A DNA stretch of 11,452 nucleotides from JAIXWP01 sp943372555 (GTDB lineage Bacteria; Bacteroidota; Bacteroidia; Flavobacteriales_D; Sanyastnellaceae), in NCBI GenBank assembly GCA_943372555.1, contig CALRZB010000066.1, positions 1 through 11,452 on the forward strand, given 5' to 3'. Shown here one piece after another: positions 7,785 to 11,452 of this stretch. The stretch's first letter is position 1. Each line of letters begins with the position of its first letter. Made by a program: the position numbers and the translations under genes. The notes under the pieces were generated by a model that was given only the letters and a program-made list of their open reading frames with translations, did not search any database and was not told the DNA's origin.

Positions 7785-9574
7785 TAAGAATTCAGTTTCA
7801 ATACCGCCAAGAATGCCTCCTGAGGTACCTCCACGCTTCCTACCTGACGCATACGCTTCTTACCTTCTTTCTGCTTTTCAAGAAGCTTACGCTTACGTGA
7901 GATATCACCACCATAACATTTTGCTGTAACGTCTTTACGCAATGCCTTGATAGTCTCACGCGCGATAATCTTCGCTCCAATAGCAGCCTGAAGTGCAATC
8001 TCGAATTGCTGTCTCGGTATCAACTCGCGAAGTTTGACACAAATACGTTTTCCTAAATCAAACGCGTGATCCTTGTGGATCAACGCCGACAAGGCATCCA
8101 CCTGCTCACCGTTCAACAAAATATCCAACTTCACCAAATCACTCTGCTTATACCCCAATGGGAAATAATCGAATGATGCATATCCTTTCGAAATCGTTTT
8201 CAAACGATCGTAGAAGTCAAAAACAATCTCTGCCAACGGCATCTCAAATGTCAACTCCACACGGTCTGCAGTCAAATAAATCTGCCCCGTCAAGAAACCA
8301 CGTTTCTCAATACACATCGTCATAATCGATCCAGTGAATTCACTCTTCGTAATGATCTGCGCCTTGATATACGGCTCTTCCACGTAATCCAACTTTCCAG
8401 GATCCGGCAACTCACTTGGATTGTGGATTTCGTATTTATCTCCTTTCGTGGTATAGACAAAATAACTAACGTTGGGAACGGTCGTAATCACCGTCATGTT
8501 GAACTCACGCTCCAAACGCTCTTGGATAATCTCCATGTGCAACATGCCCAAGAATCCGCAACGGAATCCAAAGCCAAGTGCAGCAGAACTTTCAGGTTCG
8601 AATACAAGAGAAGCATCATTCAACTGAAGCTTTTCCATCGACGCACGAAGCTCTTCGTATTGATCAGTATCTACTGGATACAATCCAGCGAATACCATTG
8701 GTTTCACATCTGTAAATCCTTTCACCGCTTCCAAACAAGGGTTCGCTACTGTCGTAATCGTGTCACCCACTTTTACTTCCGAAGCCGTCTTGATTCCGCT
8801 AATAATATATCCTACGTCACCCGCTTTCACTTCTTTTCGCGGTAAGAGATCAAGTCCCAAAACGCCCACCTCATCAGCCTCGTAGACTGTTTCAGTACTC
8901 ATGAATTTCACTTTATCGCCCTTGCGAATGGTTCCATTCACAACACGATAGTATGCGATGATACCACGGAAAGAGTTGAATACCGAGTCAAACACCATCG
9001 CTTGCAACGGTGCATTCTCATCACCTTTTGGATCTGGAATACGTTCGCAAATCGCTTCAAGAACGGTATCAACACCCCAACCTGTTTTTCCGCTCACCGC
9101 AAGGATGCTATCACGATCGCAACCGATAAGGTCAACGATTTGATCTTTCACCAATTCGGGTTCAGCGTTAAGAAGGTCGAGTTTATTAAGAACAGGGATG
9201 ATTTCAAGATTATTCTCGAGTGCCAAGTAAAGATTCGAGATCGTTTGCGCCTGAATACCTTGTGTAGCGTCAACGATAAGAAGCGCTCCTTCGCAAGAAG
9301 CGATAGAGCGCGACACCTCGTAACTAAAGTCAACGTGACCAGGAGTATCGATAAGGTTCAGCGTGTATTTCGTCCCCTTATGAGTATGCAGCATTTGAAT
9401 CGCGTGAGCCTTGATGGTGATCCCCTTTTCACGCTCAAGATCCATATCATCCAGCGTCTGCGCCACCAGTTTACGGCTATCAATAGTACCAGTAATCTGA
9501 AGCAGTCGGTCCGCCAAGGTAGATTTACCATGGTCAATATGCGCGATAATACAGAAGTTGCGGATGTTTTTCAT
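7784..9574 (-). CDS. lepA: Elongation factor 4 (LepA), ribosomal back-translocase GTPase
   Basis: LepA is a translational GTPase that binds ribosomes and affects stalled or mis-translocated complexes and 30S biogenesis. At 596 residues it is full length. The G1 loop is AHIDHGKST at 11-19, the switch I region EKGITIK ends at residue 55, G3 is DTPGH at 76-80 and G4 is NKLD at 130-133. The EF-G-like domains II, III and V follow, with the family-specific patch GFRCGFLGMLHMEIIQERLEREF. The LepA-specific C-terminal domain ends with CYGGDISRKRKLLEKQKEGKKRMRQ (quoted only as a landmark by its parts CYGGDISRKRK and GKKRMRQ). No damage was seen. Its GC content is clearly higher than that of the defence genes on the left, fitting a core gene. 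The long plus-strand open frames opposite it are shadows. Confidence 0.99.
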   Translation of the reverse strand: MKNIRNFCIIAHIDHGKSTLADRLLQITGTIDSRKLVAQTLDDMDLEREKGITIKAHAIQMLHTHKGTKYTLNLIDTPGHVDFSYEVSRSIASCEGALLIVDATQGIQAQTISNLYLALENNLEIIPVLNKLDLLNAEPELVKDQIVDLIGCDRDSILAVSGKTGWGVDTVLEAICERIPDPKGDENAPLQAMVFDSVFNSFRGIIAYYRVVNGTIRKGDKVKFMSTETVYEADEVGVLGLDLLPRKEVKAGDVGYIISGIKTASEVKVGDTITTVANPCLEAVKGFTDVKPMVFAGLYPVDTDQYEELRASMEKLQLNDASLVFEPESSAALGFGFRCGFLGMLHMEIIQERLEREFNMTVITTVPNVSYFVYTTKGDKYEIHNPSELPDPGKLDYVEEPYIKAQIITKSEFTGSIMTMCIEKRGFLTGQIYLTADRVELTFEMPLAEIVFDFYDRLKTISKGYASFDYFPLGYKQSDLVKLDILLNGEQVDALSALIHKDHAFDLGKRICVKLRELIPRQQFEIALQAAIGAKIIARETIKALRKDVTAKCYGGDISRKRKLLEKQKEGKKRMRQVGSVEVPQEAFLAVLKLNS

Positions 9575-9610
9575 ATGTTGCTCTCTTTACCCTCAAAGGC
9601 TGTCGGGGTG

Positions 9611-9618
9611 CAAAAATA
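9611..9618 (-). promoter_or_regulatory. Possible promoter core of lepA
   Basis: On the minus strand, TATTTTTG matches TAnnTTTG and ends 36 nt before the lepA ATG. No TTG is seen at the usual 17-23 nt upstream, so the match is partial. It lies just outside repeat element copy A, so lepA would not depend on the element for its promoter. Confidence 0.4.
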
Positions 9619-9642
9619 AGGCTTTTTCTCACCTTATCCGCA

Positions 9643-9721
9643 GTGTAAGCGCGGAGTTATTTCAGTTCTCCTAATTATGCCCCAATTGCGCGCTGTGTAA
9701 CTCGCTAGCGCTTCGTGTGTA
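9643..9721. repeat. Left terminal inverted repeat of copy A
   Basis: Starts GTGTAAGCGCGGAG and reads inward to TCGTGTGTA. It is the inverted partner of 9887-9964. The most conserved block among the repeat ends in the window is GATTGCGCGC followed by GTGTAAC (ATTGCGCGC here). Confidence 0.8.
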
Positions 9722-9886
9722 ACCCTTCGGGTGTGTAATCCGCTCGGGCGGATGTGCTATCCCGCAAGCGGGATATAGAAAACCATAGAGCACAAGACTA
9801 ATCAGCCTACAACTTCAGCGCACAATAGCGCGCCCAGAGCATCTCTACCCGAGCCCCAAGCGAGGTTCTCCCCCGCACATGCGGGG

Positions 9887-9964
9887 TACACACGAGCGTT
9901 AGCGAGTTACACCGCGCGCAATCGGCGCATAATCAAGAGCGCTGCAGGAAATCCGCGCGTACAC
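9887..9964. repeat. Right terminal inverted repeat of copy A
   Basis: The complement of this segment matches 9643-9721 over its whole length with one single-base gap in the inner part. It ends 6 bp before the last base of the lrp stop codon, so the element edge practically touches the gene. Confidence 0.8.
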
Positions 9965-9970
9965 ATCTCT

Positions 9971-10426
9971 TTAGAGCTTCAGCTCCCGCACAAAACTTTC
10001 CTCTAAAGAGATTAAGGTTTCGGTGCGCGCTATGCCTTCAATCTTCTGAACTCTATCAGACAACACATCTCTTAAGTGACGTGTGTCGCGGCATTGCACC
10101 TTAAGGAAGAGCGAATAGGTCCCTGTTGTGTAATGGCAGCTTAGGACTTCGGGGATCTTTTGGAGTTCGCGGATGACCTTGTAGTAGGATTCGCTTTTTG
10201 CTAAGAAAACCCCTATGAACGCTGTGATATCCCAGCCCATCGCTGCGAGGTCGATTTGCAAATGTGGCTTTTTGACAATGCCCGCTTCTTCCATTTTCTT
10301 CATGCGCACATGCACAGTTCCGGGAGCAACATTCACTTTTTTGGCGATTTCGGTGAACGGAACAAAGGCATCTTGGGTCAAGATGTTTAAAATCTTGATA
10401 TCGGTGTTGTCAATTTGATAATTCAT
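9971..10426 (-). CDS. Lrp/AsnC family transcriptional regulator
   Basis: This is a feast/famine regulator of 151 residues, the normal size, which usually binds DNA as a dimer or octamer and senses an amino acid. The N-terminal winged helix-turn-helix covers about 5-60: TDIKILNILTQDAFVPFTEIA, given here by its parts TDIKILNIL and FTEIAKKVNVAPGTVHVR, the latter being the recognition helix region. The RAM ligand-binding domain covers about 65-150, with the GTYSLFLKVQC strand that lines the effector site. The ligand cannot be predicted. The start is supported by the N-terminal fit to the family and by a promoter core 4 nt upstream, so the mRNA is probably leaderless. Lrp genes are often self-regulated, and repeated sites lie upstream. 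Repeat copy A follows 7 nt after the stop. Confidence 0.95.
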   Translation of the reverse strand: MNYQIDNTDIKILNILTQDAFVPFTEIAKKVNVAPGTVHVRMKKMEEAGIVKKPHLQIDLAAMGWDITAFIGVFLAKSESYYKVIRELQKIPEVLSCHYTTGTYSLFLKVQCRDTRHLRDVLSDRVQKIEGIARTETLISLEESFVRELKL

Positions 10427-10430
10427 AAGT

Positions 10431-10462
10431 CAAAAATAGGAATGAAATTATCATTTCGTCAA
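10431..10462 (-). promoter_or_regulatory. Promoter of the Lrp/AsnC gene, leaderless arrangement
   Basis: On the minus strand, TTG (10462-10460), 21 nt, then TATTTTTG (10438-10431) fits the Bacteroidota promoter. The core ends 4 nt before the ATG at 10426, the same spacing as in front of the ImmA-like gene. Confidence 0.65.
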
Positions 10463-10525
10463 TCAAAAACACTTTTTACCATCACGAATGTATTTTTTAT
10501 GCCATTTTACTGCTTATTTCGTCAA
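10444..10525. promoter_or_regulatory. Candidate operator sites between lrp and the rightward promoter
   Basis: The palindrome GAAAT-TATC-ATTTC at 10444-10457 lies within the lrp promoter spacer. The sequence ATTTCGTCAA occurs at 10453-10462 and again at 10516-10525, exactly 63 bp apart, about six helical turns, so the copies face the same side of DNA. Self-binding by the Lrp/AsnC protein is inferred, since these regulators commonly bind phased sites in their own promoters. Confidence 0.45.
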
Positions 10526-10541
10526 ATTTCAATCACATTAG

Positions 10542-10549
10542 TATTTTTG
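10542..10549 (+). promoter_or_regulatory. Possible rightward promoter core
   Basis: TATTTTTG on the plus strand matches TAnnTTTG and is divergent from the lrp promoter. No good TTG is found at the usual distance upstream. If active, it would transcribe the tRNA-like segment up to the terminator at 10844. Confidence 0.35.
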
Positions 10550-10637
10550 TAACGGAAATCATCAAACGAATTCATAGGAGAATTCAAGCAAGAATTTGTA
10601 AGGAAAATTTTTGGAAGTTTTGATAATGTTTTGATAT

Positions 10638-10792
10638 TGTTTTGGAACTGGTGGATAATGAAATTGGTATTCATTCCCCACTAAAAATGGGGTGAGGAGC
10701 TCGGGACAAAGAGATGAGGATAAAATTTTGCAGGAGATTTTACCCCCATATCCTAACCGCCTCGTGAAGGTTCGAATCCTTCTCCAACAGCA
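10638..10792 (+). ncRNA. tRNA-like 3' domain in a possible structured RNA or tRNA remnant
   Basis: A perfect T-arm is visible: GAAGG (10766-10770), loop TTCGAAT, CCTTC (10778-10782), followed by TCCAACA (10783-10789) and G, in the place of an acceptor strand and discriminator base. TCCTAA at 10751-10756, followed by CCGCC, resembles the anticodon loop and 3' stem of a tRNA-Arg(CCT). The matching 5' half is missing: no GGCGG stem or D-arm is found. The only acceptor partner is TGTT-TT-GGA at 10638-10646, which pairs if two bases bulge. Between them are possible helices CCCCA/TGGGG (10676-10692), GTGAGG/CCTCGT (10692-10697 with 10760-10765) and AGGATA/TATCCT (10717-10722 with 10749-10754). It may be a decayed tRNA, an att-site remnant, or a distinct RNA. 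Confidence 0.45.
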
Positions 10793-10843
10793 ATTAAAAT
10801 TGTGGTTTGTTTGGTTATATAAGAGTTTTACTCGAAAAAAATG

Positions 10844-10872
10844 GACTTCCTAAAGTGGAAGTCTTTTTTTTT
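10844..10872 (+). terminator. Intrinsic terminator, probably bidirectional
   Basis: GACTTCC (10844-10850), a 6-nt loop, GGAAGTC (10857-10863) and then nine T residues. On the other strand, the A-tract at 10835-10841 gives seven T residues two bases after the stem. It can therefore end the rightward transcript of the tRNA-like segment and stop leftward transcription coming from rlmF. Confidence 0.85.
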
Positions 10873-11178
10873 GCGCGGGATTTTTTGCAGGCCCTCTGCC
10901 GATGCTGCCATCGCCGCGCAAAAGTGTACCCTTCGCTATCGCTCCGGGGTGTAACCCTTCGGGTGTGTATCCCGCACGTGCGGGAGTGAACCTCGCCCGA
11001 GGCTCGGGTGCAAATGCATTGGGCGCGCTATTGCGCGCAGTTGTGTTGGTGTTTTTATGATTTTCTACATCCCGCTTGCGGGATTACATATCCGCCCAAG
11101 CGGATTACTCACCCGAAGGGTTACACAGCGCGCAATCGATGCATAAATAAGAGAACTGAAGGAAATTCGCGCTTAAAC
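10873..11178. repeat. Modular hairpin element, copy B, inverted relative to copy A
   Basis: Read on the complementary strand, this segment follows copy A in the same order: terminal repeat, ACCCTTCGGGT hairpin, ATCCGC/GCGGAT hairpin, ATCCCGC/GCGGGAT hairpin, a linker starting TAGAAAA, the AATAGCGCGCCCA block, ACCCGAGCC, CGAGGTTC, the CCCGCAC/GTGCGGG hairpin and a degenerate terminal repeat. The right end (complement of 11120-11172) matches the left end of copy A at 44 of 53 positions. The left end (10873-10930) has several indels. Hairpins are at 10954-10964, 10970-10985, 10991-11002, 11023-11038, 11069-11084, 11090-11105 and 11111-11121. It starts directly after the terminator T-tract and ends about 30 bp from the rlmF stop. 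The plus-strand open frames across it are not genes. Confidence 0.85.
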
Positions 11179-11208
11179 AGCAGGACAAGCGTAAATTTTA
11201 TAGAAAAA

Positions 11209-11452
11209 CTAAAACCTCCAGGCTATCACTCGGGTATTTTTTTGACCGATGCTAAAATCCATTTTTCGCACCTCTTGACACTTGGTTTTTTTCAAGGCTC
11301 TAAACACCGCGCGTAGCGTCGTTTCTTTAGAGACTAGTGTCGAGAACCAGCCTATTCTTGCTTTGAAGTCTTGGCTTTCAAGGACCATGTTATGGATGAA
11401 GAACTCTTCTCCGCCCTCGCACCAAAGCTCGTTGTTTTGTCCACCAAAATTG
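11209..11452 (-). CDS. rlmF: 23S rRNA (adenine(1618)-N(6))-methyltransferase RlmF, C-terminal part
   Basis: RlmF methylates A1618 of 23S rRNA at N6 using S-adenosylmethionine. Only the last 80 residues are in the window; the gene enters from the right edge on the minus strand, with its stop at 11209-11211. The visible part opens with NFGGQNNELWCEGGEEFFI and continues with ARIGWFSTLVSKETTL and MDFSIGQKNTRVIAWRF, which are the conserved C-terminal blocks of the RlmF/YbiN family. The SAM-binding and NPPF motifs must lie outside. There is no frameshift. Repeat copy B starts about 30 nt downstream of the stop, and beyond it lies the bidirectional terminator at 10844-10872. As a conserved housekeeping gene it supports a normal chromosomal setting for the right side of the window. 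Confidence 0.93.
   Translation of the reverse strand, partial: NFGGQNNELWCEGGEEFFIHNMVLESQDFKARIGWFSTLVSKETTLRAVFRALKKTKCQEVRKMDFSIGQKNTRVIAWRF

Larger units (their letters stand above)
9643..9964. repeat. Modular hairpin element, copy A, with long terminal inverted repeats
   Basis: This 322-bp GC-rich stretch fills the gap between lrp and lepA. The ends are inverted copies: 9649-9701 against the complement of 9906-9958 matches at 42 of 53 positions without gaps. The match continues outward (GTGTAAGCGCGG against GTGTACGCGCGG) and inward to 9721 and 9887 with one gap. Inside are hairpins at 9722-9732, 9738-9753, 9758-9775, 9818-9831 and 9871-9886, several preceded by GTGTAA-like spacers. It encodes no protein. 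It begins 7 nt after the lrp stop codon. The whole length is related to copy B in opposite orientation. Candidate classes are a non-autonomous mobile element or a composite palindromic repeat comparable in style to BOX elements; no target-site duplication was recognised. Confidence 0.85.

Noticed and set aside
9002..9619. 205-codon open frame on the plus strand opposite lepA
   Set aside because: It lies antisense to the conserved GTPase domain of lepA, has no protein-family pattern and is explained by the codon bias of the real gene.
10660..10683. Short open frame MKLVFIPH followed by TAA
   Set aside because: Only eight codons with no clear ribosome binding context; probably chance, though a leader peptide cannot be formally excluded.
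10550..10792. tmRNA (ssrA), suggested by the T-arm and acceptor end after a longer upstream region
   Set aside because: The segment is too short for the usual length, lacks a GGGG-type 5' acceptor end and shows no peptide tag ending in LAA.
11008..11316. 102-codon plus-strand open frame
   Set aside because: It crosses the hairpins of copy B and runs antisense into the rlmF coding end, so it is not a gene.

Overview
The window looks like a piece of a Bacteroidota chromosome, probably of the flavobacterial or Crocinitomicaceae type. The evidence is TAnnTTTG promoter cores 4 nt from start codons, A-rich spacers in place of Shine-Dalgarno sites, and the style of the LepA, Lrp/AsnC and RlmF proteins. 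The left 6.4 kb is AT-rich and holds accessory defence genes. The right part is ordinary housekeeping DNA interrupted by repeats.

Bases 1-4728, plus strand: a type I restriction-modification operon in the order hsdR (3' part only, cut by the window edge), hsdM, hsdS, followed 9 nt later by an unrecognised 145-residue helical protein. HsdR supplies translocation and cleavage, HsdM methylates adenine, and HsdS chooses the target. Bases 4760-6429: a separately promoted pair, an XRE/ImmA-IrrE-type protein with a zinc-protease motif and a DUF4411 PIN-like protein 6 nt behind it, resembling predicted toxin-antitoxin pairs.

Bases 6430-7298 are a decayed junction. They contain coding debris, a small secreted lipocalin-like ORF that ends inside a 14-bp tandem repeat, and five copies of a TTCGACARGCTCAGG repeat.

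Bases 7299-9574, minus strand: lepA (elongation factor 4) with a four-helix membrane protein translationally coupled behind it (TAATG). Bases 9971-10426, minus strand: an Lrp/AsnC regulator. The last 244 bases hold the C-terminal 80 residues of RlmF on the minus strand.

The most unusual content is a pair of related 300-320 bp elements, copy A at 9643-9964 and copy B at 10873-11178, in opposite orientation. They have long imperfect terminal inverted repeats and an interior made of short GC-rich hairpins separated by GTGTAA-like spacers. They bracket lrp and a promoter/terminator-bounded segment (about 10542-10872) that carries a tRNA-like T-arm and acceptor end but no recognisable tRNA 5' half. 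I know of no described element that matches, but I could not search.
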